A DNA stretch of 64,000 nucleotides, taken from NCBI RefSeq assembly GCF_040500525.1, contig NZ_CP159405.1, positions 553,162-617,161 on the forward strand, in the 5' to 3' direction. The position numbers were made by a program, and so were the translations under genes. The notes beneath the pieces are model-generated. The model ran no database searches, was not told the origin of the DNA, and saw nothing but the letters and a program-made list of their open reading frames with translations. This stretch comes from Azospirillum formosense. Its GTDB lineage: Bacteria; Pseudomonadota; Alphaproteobacteria; Azospirillales; Azospirillaceae. Positions 1 through 8,086 of the stretch are shown here, piece after piece (position 1 is the first letter of the stretch; every line of letters starts with the position of its first letter).

Positions 1-396
1 GATGACCAGCGTGCCCGACAGGATCGACCCGCTCTCGAACCCCGCCGCGTCGGTGCCGAAGGGATTGGCGAGGCCCATTGCCTGGGCGGCGATGTTGCCG
101 GCGACCTGGAGCGAGGCCAGGAACAGCTTGGCCCCCAGCCCGAGGAAGGCGCCGGCCACCGTCTCCGCGAAGATCTGCTCCAACATCACCGCGGCGTCGG
201 GCGGCAGCCGGTCCGGCAGGCCGGGCACCGTCGGGGTCAGCGCCAGCGCCACCGGAATCGCGATGCACAGCCGGACGCGCGGCGGCACCGCCAGCTCGCC
301 GAAGCCCGGCAGCAGGCTGACCGCCGCCGCGACGCGCGCGAAGACCAGGAAGGCGCGGTAGACCTCCAGGCTGAGCAGGTCAGCGAGCGTGTCCAT
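1..396 (-). CDS. fliR: Flagellar export membrane protein FliR, 3' end cut by window
   Basis: FliR is an inner-membrane component of the flagellar type III export gate, working with FliP, FliQ, FlhA and FlhB. The 132 visible residues begin MDTLADLLSLEVYRAFLVFA and hold alternating hydrophobic stretches with LLPGFGELAVPPRVRL and the AQAMGLANPFGTD segment, which are typical of FliR. The family is about 260 residues, so roughly the first half is present and the rest lies left of the window. The start follows a GAGGGAACGGTG leader, and the flhA stop lies 10 bases upstream, so the gene is in one operon with flhA. flhB would be expected next, outside the window. Confidence 0.9.
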   Translation of the reverse strand, partial: MDTLADLLSLEVYRAFLVFARVAAAVSLLPGFGELAVPPRVRLCIAIPVALALTPTVPGLPDRLPPDAAVMLEQIFAETVAGAFLGLGAKLFLASLQVAGNIAAQAMGLANPFGTDAAGFESGSILSGTLVI

Positions 397-406
397 CACC
401 GTTCCC

Positions 407-2500
407 TCAGACCTGATCGATCGTCTTGACGGACACCTTGCGGTGCAGTTCGGCATGGCTGATGACCGGGGTCATCGGGCTGACCCGCTCCAGCAGGGAG
501 CGCACGAAGGGCCGCACCTCCGCCCCGACCAGCAGCGCCGGCCAGACCTGCGGCGTGGCGTGCTTCTGGATGGTGATGCGCAGCGCGGTCAGAAATTCCT
601 GCACCTGGGTCGGCGGCATGGCGAAGCGGCGGTCCTCGCCCTCGGCGACGATGCTCTGCTGGAGCGCTTGCTCCCAGCGCGGGGTCAGGACGATGACCGG
701 GACGAAGCCGTCGGGCGCCGTCAGCGACTGGCAGATCTGCTGGCCCAGACGCGCCCGCACATGCTCGGTGACCAGCGTGATGTTGCGCGTCCAGTTCACC
801 GCCTCGGCGATGGCCTCGACGATGGCCGGCAGGTTGCGGATCGACACCCGCTCCGCCAGCAGCGCCTGGAGCACGCGCTGCACCACCACCAGCGTGATGC
901 GCGACGGCACCATGTCGGAAATCAGCTTCTGGTACTCCCGCCCCAGCCCGTCCAGCAGCTTCTGCATGGCGGCGAAGGTCAGCAGGGTCGAGAGATGGTC
1001 CTTGATGACCTCGGTCAGGTGGGTGGTGATGACGCTTTCCGGGTCGACCACCGTGTAGCCCTTGGCGATGGCCTCCTCGTGGCGCGCCGGGTCGATCCAG
1101 CGGGCCTGGAGGTTGAAGGTCGGTTCCCGCGTCGCCTCGCCGGGCAGGTCGGGGGCCGCGCCGCCGGACGGGTCGATGGCGAGCAACTGCTTGGGCCGCA
1201 CCTCGCCGCTCGCCACCTCGACGCCCATGACGCTGACCACATAGCCCTTGGGGGGCAGGAAGCTGCTGTCCTTGATGCGCACCGACGGCAGGATGAAGCC
1301 GAACTCCTTGGCGAAGCGCTTGCGCAGCGTCTTCACCTTGCCGGTCAGCGGCCCGTTCTTGTTGAGGATCAGCGGGACGAGGTGGTTGCCGACCTCCACC
1401 TTCACCTCGTCGACCTTCAGCATGTCCTCCACCGCTTCCTCGGCCGGGGCGGTGGGCGCCTTGCGGCTTTCCTCCAGCCGGGCGAGTGCGGCGCGGCGCA
1501 TCTTGCCGCGCATCGCGTACCAGCCCGCCGTTCCGAAGCCGCCGCCCAGCAGGATGAAGGGCGCGGCGGGCAGGCCCGGCGTCACGCCCAGCGTGCAGAG
1601 CAGCCCGCCCGCTACCATCAGCGCCTTGGGGTAGCCGCCGAGCTGGGCGAGCACCGCCTGGTCGGCGGAGCCGACGTTGCCGCCCTTGGTCACCAGCAGG
1701 CCGGCGGCCAGCGAGACGACCAGCGCCGGGATCTGCGTCGCCAGACCGTCGCCAACCGTCAGGATGGTGTAGACCGACGCCGCGGATTCGAAGGACATGC
1801 CCTGCTGGGCCATGCCGATGGCCATGCCGCCCAGCACGTTGATGGCGGTGATGACCAGCCCGGCCACCGCGTCGCCGCGCACGAATTTCGACGCGCCGTC
1901 CATGGCGCCGAAGAAGGTGCTCTCGTCCTCCAGCTCCTTGCGGCGGCGGCGGGCCTCGACGTCGTCGATCATGCCGGCGGACAGGTCGGCGTCGATGGCC
2001 ATCTGCTTGCCGGGGATCGCGTCCAGCGTGAAGCGCGCGCCGACCTCGGCGATGCGGGAGGCGCCCTTGGTGATGACGACGAAGTTGATGACGATCAGGA
2101 TGGCGAAGATCACCACGCCGATCACGAAGTTGCCGCCCATGATGAACTGGCTGAAGCCCTCGATCACATGGCCGGCGGCGGACGGGCCGGTGTGCCCGTG
2201 GCTGAGGATCAGGCGGGTGGACGCGATGTTCAGCGCCAGCCGCAGCACCGTGACGACCAGCAGCACGGTCGGGAAGGAGGAGAAGTCCAGCGGCTTGCCG
2301 ATCCACAGCGAGACCATCAGGATCAGCACGCTGACCGCCAGCGACAGCGCCAGCCCGAGGTCGAGGAACCAGGTCGGCACCGGCAGGAACAGCACCGCCA
2401 GCACCAGCAGGATGCCCAGCGCGAACAGCACGTCGCGGTTCGCCAGCCCGGCATCGCCGAGGCTGGTCATCCGGTTCCGAAGGGTGTCCGTGAAAGCCAT
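407..2500 (-). CDS. flhA: Flagellar export gate protein FlhA
   Basis: FlhA is the large export-gate subunit. An N-terminal membrane domain conducts protons and a cytoplasmic ring domain docks chaperone-substrate complexes. The 697-residue product has the usual length. Residues about 20-325 hold clustered membrane helices with the FHIPEP-family signature around RFTLDAIPGKQMAIDADLSA. The soluble domain runs from about 360 to the end, which reads VSVKTIDQV. It lies between the lytic transglycosylase and fliR on the same strand, matching an alphaproteobacterial order flgB-flgC-fliE-fliQ-(slt)-flhA-fliR. The start MAFTDTLRNR is preceded by a purine-rich GGAGTTCCCGC leader. Confidence 0.96.
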   Translation of the reverse strand: MAFTDTLRNRMTSLGDAGLANRDVLFALGILLVLAVLFLPVPTWFLDLGLALSLAVSVLILMVSLWIGKPLDFSSFPTVLLVVTVLRLALNIASTRLILSHGHTGPSAAGHVIEGFSQFIMGGNFVIGVVIFAILIVINFVVITKGASRIAEVGARFTLDAIPGKQMAIDADLSAGMIDDVEARRRRKELEDESTFFGAMDGASKFVRGDAVAGLVITAINVLGGMAIGMAQQGMSFESAASVYTILTVGDGLATQIPALVVSLAAGLLVTKGGNVGSADQAVLAQLGGYPKALMVAGGLLCTLGVTPGLPAAPFILLGGGFGTAGWYAMRGKMRRAALARLEESRKAPTAPAEEAVEDMLKVDEVKVEVGNHLVPLILNKNGPLTGKVKTLRKRFAKEFGFILPSVRIKDSSFLPPKGYVVSVMGVEVASGEVRPKQLLAIDPSGGAAPDLPGEATREPTFNLQARWIDPARHEEAIAKGYTVVDPESVITTHLTEVIKDHLSTLLTFAAMQKLLDGLGREYQKLISDMVPSRITLVVVQRVLQALLAERVSIRNLPAIVEAIAEAVNWTRNITLVTEHVRARLGQQICQSLTAPDGFVPVIVLTPRWEQALQQSIVAEGEDRRFAMPPTQVQEFLTALRITIQKHATPQVWPALLVGAEVRPFVRSLLERVSPMTPVISHAELHRKVSVKTIDQV

Positions 2501-2570
2501 GCGGGAACTCCAGGGTGCGGCACCGTTGGTACGCTAGCGCCCCGCGGTAAAACCGGCTTTTACGTCGGGA

Positions 2571-3353
2571 TCAGTCCGCGCCCGGCAGAAGGGGTTTCAC
2601 CGCCGCGTTGGCGTAGAGGCTGGACAGGAAGGACAAGCGGCCCAGCTCGGCCCGGCCCCAGGCGGGCAGCGCGCCGGGGGCGGCTTGGGAAGTGGCCGCT
2701 TGGGGGCCGGCGGCCAGCGTCTTCAGGTAATCCATGGCGCCGGCCACCCAGCGCCGGTTGCCGCCGACGCGCTCGCGGTAGGCCGCTCCGCGCTCCGACT
2801 GGGCGGAGTGGTAGCGGGCGATGGCGGCGTCCAGCGATCCCTGCGCGCGGTGCAGGTCGCCCAGGAAGCGCGCGGCGTAGCGGGCGTTGGCGCGCGGATC
2901 GAAAGCGGTCTCCAGGTCGGGGAAGGCGTCGGGGTGCCATTTCAGATTGACCTGGAGACAGCCGACGTCGATGGAGCGCGTGCCCCGCGCCTGCGCGGCG
3001 CGCACGAAGGCGATGGCCTCCTCCCGCGTCGGGAAGTAGCGGGAGGCGCCTTCGGTGTTGACGGTCCAGGGCCAGACGGTGAACAGCCGGTCGGCGGTCA
3101 TCCGCCCGGCCTCGGTGAAGCCCATGGCGAGCAGCATGTGGTCGGTCACCCCCGCCTCGCGCTCCGCCGTCAGGATGGCGTCGATGCAGACGGCCTCCGG
3201 CGGCAGGCTGCGTGTGGGCAGGACGCGCGGCGCGTAGAGGGCGGTGGACCAGGTACCGATCTGGGCGGCGGGCGGCTTCACCTCCGCGGCGGTCGCGGTT
3301 CCGGCCAGGAGCCCGGCCAAGAGCAGCATCGCCAGTCCGGCAAGCCGGCGCAT
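2571..3353 (-). CDS. Flagellar-cluster lytic transglycosylase (SLT family)
   Basis: This is a predicted exported peptidoglycan lytic enzyme of the SLT goose-lysozyme-like fold, 260 residues. A signal peptide covers about residues 1-22 (MRRLAGLAMLLLAGLLAGTATA). The conserved core includes LLAMGFTEAGR, where the glutamate is the likely catalytic acid, then SIDVGCLQVNLKWHPDAF and ANARYAARFLGDL, all standard SLT motifs. The fliQ stop is one base upstream of this start, so translation is probably coupled. By position it resembles the flagellum-specific SltF-type enzymes that open the cell wall for rod assembly. That role is inference from context; the enzyme class is clear. Confidence 0.85.
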   Translation of the reverse strand: MRRLAGLAMLLLAGLLAGTATAAEVKPPAAQIGTWSTALYAPRVLPTRSLPPEAVCIDAILTAEREAGVTDHMLLAMGFTEAGRMTADRLFTVWPWTVNTEGASRYFPTREEAIAFVRAAQARGTRSIDVGCLQVNLKWHPDAFPDLETAFDPRANARYAARFLGDLHRAQGSLDAAIARYHSAQSERGAAYRERVGGNRRWVAGAMDYLKTLAAGPQAATSQAAPGALPAWGRAELGRLSFLSSLYANAAVKPLLPGAD

Positions 3354-3354
3354 A

Positions 3355-3621
3355 TCACCGCACCGAGACGATCAGGCTGCCCAGCCGGTCGGCGTAGGTG
3401 GTGAGCGCGCCGTACATGAAGGGCAGCGCCAGCACGGTGGTGACCAGGATGGCGACGATCTTCGGCACGAAGGTCAGCGTCATCTCCTGCACCTGGGTCA
3501 GCGCCTGGACGAGCGAGATCGCAACGCCGACCAGAACCGCGACGACCAGCGGCGGGGCGGCGATCAGCAGCATCGTCCAGATGCCCGTGCGCAGGACTTC
3601 CAGCACGTCGGCTTCGTTCAT
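3355..3621 (-). CDS. fliQ: Flagellar export protein FliQ
   Basis: FliQ is a small export-gate membrane protein. At 88 residues it has exact family length and two hydrophobic helices (about 16-38 and 50-72), with the conserved segment LVQALTQVQEMTLTFVPKI between them. The gene is followed after one base by the lytic transglycosylase gene and preceded by a 146-base gap that contains a long inverted repeat, which separates it from fliE. The start MNEADVLEVLR has a GGAGAACC leader. Confidence 0.96.
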   Translation of the reverse strand: MNEADVLEVLRTGIWTMLLIAAPPLVVAVLVGVAISLVQALTQVQEMTLTFVPKIVAILVTTVLALPFMYGALTTYADRLGSLIVSVR

Positions 3622-3643
3622 GGGGGTTCTCCTGGGGGAGCGG

Positions 3644-3748
3644 TTGCCCCCACCCTAACCCTCCCCCGCTGGGCGGGGGAGGGGACTGCCGCCGCTTCGC
3701 GGAAACCTCCCTCCCCCGCCCAGCGGGGGAGGGCCGGGGTGGGGGCAA
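3644..3748. repeat. 105-base inverted-repeat element between fliE and fliQ
   Basis: The left arm starts TTGCCCCCACCC and continues into a CTCCCCCGCTGGGCGGGGGAG block. The right arm is its near-perfect reverse complement, ending GGGTGGGGGCAA. Each arm itself contains a smaller palindrome (CCCCCGC-TGG-GCGGGGG). About 20 bases with CCGCCGCTTCGCGGAA separate the arms. The size and nested symmetry are those of a dispersed intergenic REP/MITE-like element. No ORF is inside. It would fold into a very stable hairpin in RNA between fliE and fliQ and could protect or terminate the transcript. Confidence 0.75.
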
Positions 3749-3767
3749 TACGTCCCGACGACTGCAC

Positions 3768-4139
3768 TCAAATCGCCATCCGCATGACGTCCTGATACGC
3801 CTGCACCATGCGGTCGCGGATCGACACGACCGTTTGCACGGTCATCTCGGCGGCAAGCACGGAGCGCACGACCTCGTGCGTGCCGGCCTTGCCGGTGACG
3901 GCGGCGACGGACATGCGCTCGCCCTCGTTCAGCGTCTCCACCGCCTGCGACACCTGACGGTCGAGGAAGGCGCCGAAGCTGCTCTCCGCCGCCGACGCCG
4001 ACGCCGCCATATCGGCGGACGGTGATGCCGCAGCCGCCGCGTTGGGCGGGGTGGCGAGCGAGGCGGCGGGCGCCGGCTGGGCCAGGGGCGCGCGGTGGAG
4101 GCCGTAGGCGGCGGCGGCGCGGCCGATGGGTTCGATCAT
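3768..4139 (-). CDS. fliE: Flagellar hook-basal body protein FliE
   Basis: FliE joins the MS ring and export apparatus to the proximal rod. The product is 123 residues. The first 50 are alanine/proline rich and variable. The conserved C-terminal half contains FGAFLDRQVSQAVETLNEGE and EVVRSVLAAEMTVQTVVSIRDRMVQAYQDVMRM, the FliE core. It lies 14 bases downstream of flgC, in the same operon. Confidence 0.94.
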   Translation of the reverse strand: MIEPIGRAAAAYGLHRAPLAQPAPAASLATPPNAAAAASPSADMAASASAAESSFGAFLDRQVSQAVETLNEGERMSVAAVTGKAGTHEVVRSVLAAEMTVQTVVSIRDRMVQAYQDVMRMAI

Positions 4140-4153
4140 GCTTTTGGGTCTCC

Positions 4154-4573
4154 TCAGCCGCGCAGAAGGTCGATCATGCGGCTCATCATGCTGCGCGACT
4201 GCTCGATGACGTTGACGCTCGCCTCGAAGGACCGGCTGGCCTCGCGCATGTCCATCATCTCGATCAGCGGCTGGACGTTCGGGCGCTTGACGTAGCCCTT
4301 CTCGTCGGCGGCCGGGTGCGAGGGCTCGTAGACGAGCTGGAAGTCGCTGCGGTCGCGTCCGATCTGCTTGACCTTCACGAGTTCCGACCCGGCGGCGCGG
4401 TCCATCGTGGTCGCGAAGGAGACGGTCTTGCGGCGGTAGGGATCGCCGCCCGCCGTCATGGCGGTGGAGTCGGAATTGGCGATGTTCTCGGCAACCACGC
4501 GCAGCCGGGTGCCCTGCGCCTGCAGGCCCGAACTGGCGATCCGCATCGTCGCGGCCAGAGGATCGGTGAGCAT
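4154..4573 (-). CDS. flgC: Flagellar proximal rod protein FlgC
   Basis: FlgC is a proximal rod subunit exported by the flagellar type III system. The 139-residue product has the N-terminal rod signature AATMRIASSGLQAQGTRLRV followed by AENIANSDST, and the C-terminal axial motif MMDMREASRSFEASVNVIEQ. I placed the start at 4573 (MLTDPLAATMRI) because the longer upstream frame runs into flgB. The start has a GGAGACCCCTTCC leader and follows the flgB stop by 20 bases. Confidence 0.94.
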   Translation of the reverse strand: MLTDPLAATMRIASSGLQAQGTRLRVVAENIANSDSTAMTAGGDPYRRKTVSFATTMDRAAGSELVKVKQIGRDRSDFQLVYEPSHPAADEKGYVKRPNVQPLIEMMDMREASRSFEASVNVIEQSRSMMSRMIDLLRG

Positions 4574-4593
4574 GGAAGGGGTCTCCGAAGGCG

Positions 4594-4986
4594 TCAGCCG
4601 GCGCGCCAGGCGGCGCGCAGGATCTGCAGGTTGCGCTGGAACAGGCCGGCGGTCAGGGCGAAGGCGTCGCGCGTCTCGCTGCCCTTGGTCATTTCCTGCT
4701 CCAACGACACGGCGTTGCCGTCCGGCGTGGTTTCCCACTGCTCGGGCTTGCGCGCCTCCTGCACCGCGCCGGACGGGTTGAAGCCCGTCAGGTGCATGGG
4801 CGAGGTGAGCGCCGGCGCCACCGTCTGCGGACCCTCCATCAGCGCCGCGAAGGGTTTCAGGTCCTTCGGCTGGTAGCCGGGCGTGTTGGCGTTCACGACG
4901 TTGGCGGCGATCAGCTTTTGCCGCTCCGCCAAGTAATCGAGGCGCGCGCCGGTCAGCCGAAACACCGAAATATTGCTAAAATCCAT
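4594..4986 (-). CDS. flgB: Flagellar proximal rod protein FlgB
   Basis: FlgB is a proximal rod protein and the first gene of this minus-strand flagellar operon. The product is 130 residues. The N-terminal axial motif RQKLIAANVVNANTPGYQPKDL is clear, as is the C-terminal heptad-rich helix that packs in the rod. It starts MDFSNISVFRL at 4986 and is divergent from fliI across 125 bases. Confidence 0.94.
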   Translation of the reverse strand: MDFSNISVFRLTGARLDYLAERQKLIAANVVNANTPGYQPKDLKPFAALMEGPQTVAPALTSPMHLTGFNPSGAVQEARKPEQWETTPDGNAVSLEQEMTKGSETRDAFALTAGLFQRNLQILRAAWRAG

Positions 4987-5111
4987 TGGAACAGCCCTAT
5001 CGCAAAGCCGGAAAGCAAGGCAGGGCCAAGATGACTCCCGCCGTTTAAAACCGGATTTAAAATCCTCGTGGCAGGATCACCGTATTCCGACACGGCGGAG
5101 ACGTCCCGGCG
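4987..5111. promoter_or_regulatory. Divergent flgB/fliI control region with two adjacent AT palindromes
   Basis: The 125-base gap must hold promoters for both transcription units. At 5043-5051 it has GTTTAAAAC and at 5053-5065 GGATTTAAAATCC, each symmetric about a central A. The two TTAA cores are 8 bases apart. In Caulobacter-type bacteria CtrA binds TTAA-N7-TTAA and controls class II flagellar genes, so this could be a CtrA-type site, but the spacing is one base longer than consensus. No good sigma54 site with correct spacing was found on either strand. Confidence 0.4.
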
Positions 5112-6452
5112 ATGCGCGTGCTTTCCAACCTTCTGTCCGAGATCGAGCGGATGCCGACCCGATCCTGGCGCGGCGAGATCCGCAGCGCCACCGGCATGAC
5201 GCTGGAGGTGGAGGGGCTGCGCCGTGTCCTGGCGGTGGGCGACAAATGCTGGGCGGAGACGGCGCGCGGCCAGCGCCTGCTGTGCGAGACCATCGGTTTC
5301 CGCCAGGGCCGCACGCTGCTGATGGCCTTCGACACTCTCGACGGCGTGGCGGAGGGCTGCGCCGCCGTCACCGACGACACCGCCTTCACGCTACGCCCCG
5401 GCCCCGGCTGGCTGGGCCGCGTGGTCAACGCGCTGGGGGAGCCGATCGACGGGCATGGCCCGCTGCGCAACGGCCATCACGCCCGCCCGCTGCGCGCCGC
5501 CCCGCCACCGGCCTACGCGCGCCGCCGGGTGGGGGCGAAGATGGACACCGGCGTGCGCGCCATCGACGTCTTCACGCCCATTTGCCGCGGCCAGCGCATG
5601 GGCGTCTTCGCCGGGTCGGGCGTCGGCAAATCGACGCTGCTGTCCATGTTCGCCCGCCACGCCGGGGCCGACGCCATCGTGATCGGGCTGGTCGGCGAGC
5701 GCGGGCGCGAGGTGCAGGAGTTCATCCAGGACGATCTGGGCGCGGACGGCCTCGCCCGCTCCGTCGTCGTCGTCGCCACCTCGGACGAGCCGCCGCTGAT
5801 GCGCCGGCAGGCCGCCTATCTCTGCCTGACCGTGGCCGAGGAGTTGCGCGACCGCGGCCTGCATGTCCTCTGCCTGATCGACAGCGTGACGCGCTTCGCC
5901 ATGGCCCAGCGCGAGATCGGGCTGGCCGCCGGGGAGCCGCCGACCGCCAAGAGCTACCCGCCCAGCGTCTTTTCCGAACTGCCCAAGCTGATGGAGCGCG
6001 CCGGGCCGGGATCGGAGGGCCAGGGCGACATCACCGGCATCTTCACCGTGCTGGTCGACGGCGACGACCATGACGAGCCCATCGCCGACGCGGTGCGCGG
6101 CATCCTCGACGGCCACGTCGTTCTGGACCGCCGCATCGCCGAGCAGGGGCGGTATCCCGCCGTCAACGTGCTGCGCAGCGTGTCGCGCCTGCTCCCCGGC
6201 TGCCACACGGCGGAGCAGAACGCCCTGCTGCGCCGCGCGCGGAGCCTCGCCGCCACCTACGACAACATGCGGGAGCTGGTGCGCATCGGCGCCTACAAGC
6301 AGGGCACCGACGCGGAGGTTGACGGCGCCGTCGCGCTGAACCCGGCGCTGGAGGAGTTCCTGCGCCAGGGCAAGGATGACGCCACGCCGTCCCCCGAGTC
6401 CTTCCGAATCCTCGACCGCATCCTCGCCGTTCCCGCCGGAGCCACGCCATGA
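5112..6452 (+). CDS. fliI: Flagellum-specific ATPase FliI
   Basis: FliI is the hexameric ATPase of the flagellar export apparatus, related to F1-beta. The 446 residues have the expected length and an N-terminal beta-barrel. The Walker A motif GSGVGKST is at about residue 170, followed by GLVGERGREVQEFI, the Walker B region LHVLCLIDSVTRFAMAQREI, and SEGQGDITGIFTVLVDGDDH. The stop overlaps the next start as ATGA. fliJ usually follows fliI, but the downstream protein does not look like FliJ. Confidence 0.96.
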   Translation: MRVLSNLLSEIERMPTRSWRGEIRSATGMTLEVEGLRRVLAVGDKCWAETARGQRLLCETIGFRQGRTLLMAFDTLDGVAEGCAAVTDDTAFTLRPGPGWLGRVVNALGEPIDGHGPLRNGHHARPLRAAPPPAYARRRVGAKMDTGVRAIDVFTPICRGQRMGVFAGSGVGKSTLLSMFARHAGADAIVIGLVGERGREVQEFIQDDLGADGLARSVVVVATSDEPPLMRRQAAYLCLTVAEELRDRGLHVLCLIDSVTRFAMAQREIGLAAGEPPTAKSYPPSVFSELPKLMERAGPGSEGQGDITGIFTVLVDGDDHDEPIADAVRGILDGHVVLDRRIAEQGRYPAVNVLRSVSRLLPGCHTAEQNALLRRARSLAATYDNMRELVRIGAYKQGTDAEVDGAVALNPALEEFLRQGKDDATPSPESFRILDRILAVPAGATP

Positions 6453-7060
6453 CCAACGCCAACGCGCTCGCCGCCCGCGCGCTTGCCCCGACCACCACAG
6501 CACGGGACGCCGTGAAGGCCCCGACCAAACAGGAAACGGCGGACCTCAGCCTGGATTTCGGCGACCTGCTGGACGCGGTCAATCCCCTGCAGCATCTGCC
6601 GGGGGTGTCGCAGGTCTACCGCCACGCCACCGGCGACGGGATCGGCCTGCCGGCGCGGCTCGCCGGCGGCTTCCTGTTCGGCGGCCCCATCGGCCTGCTG
6701 GGCAGCGCCGCCATGGCCGCCTTCGAGGCGGTGACCGGCGACGACCCGCTGGGCCACCTCGTCACGCTGGCGGAGGGCGGCGCGGACGAGACGAAGGCTC
6801 CGGCGAAGGAAACGCCCGCCGCCGCCCCGCCCCTGCCCTTCCTCGCCGGCCCGGCGCGGGAGCCGCAGACGGAGCCGCCGCCGGACCATCGCCCGTCCCC
6901 CGCCGTGCTGGCGGAGGCGCTCGCCCGCAAGACGCCGGGCAGCGACACCACGGCGGAGGTGCCTGTGCCCAAGGCGGAGCAGCCCGCCCCGCAAATCCTG
7001 GCGAAGCTCTACGAACTGCACGCCACCCAGCCGGCGGACCGCCCGGCGGTCCGGCTCTGA
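6449..7060 (+). CDS. Unrecognised protein translationally coupled to fliI
   Basis: The product is 203 residues. Translation is likely coupled to fliI by the four-base ATGA overlap. The conserved-looking part is at residues about 35-95: LDFGDLLDAVNPLQHLPGV, a YRHATGDGIG stretch and one hydrophobic glycine-rich segment GGFLFGGPIGLLGSAAMAAF, followed by EAVTGDDPLGHL. The rest is alanine/proline rich and probably disordered. It is not FliJ (no long charged coiled coil) and not FliK. The position implies a flagellar role, which is inference only. It converges with the LysR gene, whose stop is 9 bases away. Confidence 0.65.
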   Translation: MTNANALAARALAPTTTARDAVKAPTKQETADLSLDFGDLLDAVNPLQHLPGVSQVYRHATGDGIGLPARLAGGFLFGGPIGLLGSAAMAAFEAVTGDDPLGHLVTLAEGGADETKAPAKETPAAAPPLPFLAGPAREPQTEPPPDHRPSPAVLAEALARKTPGSDTTAEVPVPKAEQPAPQILAKLYELHATQPADRPAVRL

Positions 7061-7069
7061 GGCTTCCGC

Positions 7070-7942
7070 TCAGCGCAGCGCCTTCGCCAGCGCGTCCATG
7101 AACAGCCGCACCTTCGGCGGCACGAAGCGCGCCGATGGGTGGACGCCCCACACCGCCAGCGGCTCCAACGCCCCGTCGGACAGGGTGAGCGCCATCAGCG
7201 CGCCGCGCGCCACCTCGTCGCGCACGTCCCACTCGGACAGGACGGCGATGCCGAGCCCGGCGAGGCAGATGTCCCGCAACCCCTCGATGGAGTTCGCGGT
7301 GAAGCGGCCTCGCACCCGGATGCGCCGCTCCCGCCCGTCGCCCGCGAAGCTCCAATGGGTCGTTCCGGACAGGCACAGGCACTCGTGCCCCGCCAGATCG
7401 GCGACGGCGGCGGGCGTGCCGCGGGCCGCCAGATAGCCGGGCGTGGCGTAGAGGCCCCGCGGGTTGTCGGCGAGCCGCCGCGCGATCAGCGCGCTGTCCT
7501 TCAGACGCGCGATGCGGATGGCGAGGTCGATGCCCTGCCCGACGATGTCCACCACCGTGTCGGTCAGCAGCAGATCGACCGCGACCTGCGGGTTGTCCTT
7601 CAGGAAGTCGGCGACCACCGGCACCACCACCTTGCGCCCGAAGGCGGCGGAGGCGGTCAGCCGCAGCAGCCCCGACGCCCCGGCGGAGGACGGGCGGACG
7701 CTGGCCCGCGCCGCCGCCTCGTTCTCCAGCATCGCCTGGGCGAAGGGCAGCATCGCCTCCCCCTCCGGCGTCAGGGCGAGGGAGCGGGTGGTCCGCTGCA
7801 TCAGCCGCGTCCCCAGAGCGTCCTCCAGCGCGGCCAGCCGCCGGGTCGCCATCAGCGGCGAGATGCCCAGCCGCCGCCCCGCCCCGGCCAGGCTGCCGGC
7901 CTGGGCGGCTTCCACCAGAACGGCGAGTCCGGCGAGGTCCAT
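7070..7942 (-). CDS. LysR-family transcriptional regulator
   Basis: The 290-residue product has the N-terminal winged HTH at about 1-60 (LAVLVEAAQAGSLAGAGRRL, then LEDALGTRLMQRTTRSL) and an effector-binding domain from about 90. It belongs to the subgroup that often controls a divergent transporter or oxidoreductase. It is divergent from the MFS gene across 144 bases and probably regulates it. The ligand is unknown. The start MDLAGLAVL follows GAAGCA. Confidence 0.9.
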   Translation of the reverse strand: MDLAGLAVLVEAAQAGSLAGAGRRLGISPLMATRRLAALEDALGTRLMQRTTRSLALTPEGEAMLPFAQAMLENEAAARASVRPSSAGASGLLRLTASAAFGRKVVVPVVADFLKDNPQVAVDLLLTDTVVDIVGQGIDLAIRIARLKDSALIARRLADNPRGLYATPGYLAARGTPAAVADLAGHECLCLSGTTHWSFAGDGRERRIRVRGRFTANSIEGLRDICLAGLGIAVLSEWDVRDEVARGALMALTLSDGALEPLAVWGVHPSARFVPPKVRLFMDALAKALR

Positions 7943-8086
7943 TGCTTCATATTCCGATGCACAGGCCGTTCATTCTGCATGACTGATGCGGTTTGTGAAA
8001 GTGCGATAGGGTCGGTTTCAAGGTTTTCGCACGTTGAGACCCTCTTTTCCGGGGCGGGAGAGGGGGTTTCGGAAAGGACCCCTGTC

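Noticed and set aside
389..2950. 853-codon open frame on the plus strand opposite flhA and the transglycosylase
   Set aside because: It is antisense to two well-recognised genes and reads as low-complexity Arg/Gly/His/Asp sequence, a common artefact of high-GC codon bias.
3644..3748. CRISPR repeat
   Set aside because: It is one pair of inverted arms, not an array of spaced direct repeats; no cas gene is in the window.
5012..5030. Possible sigma54 promoter for flgB (minus strand TGGCCCTGCCTTGCT)
   Set aside because: The spacing between the TGGC and TTGC elements is 6 rather than 7 bases, and such a site is rarely functional.
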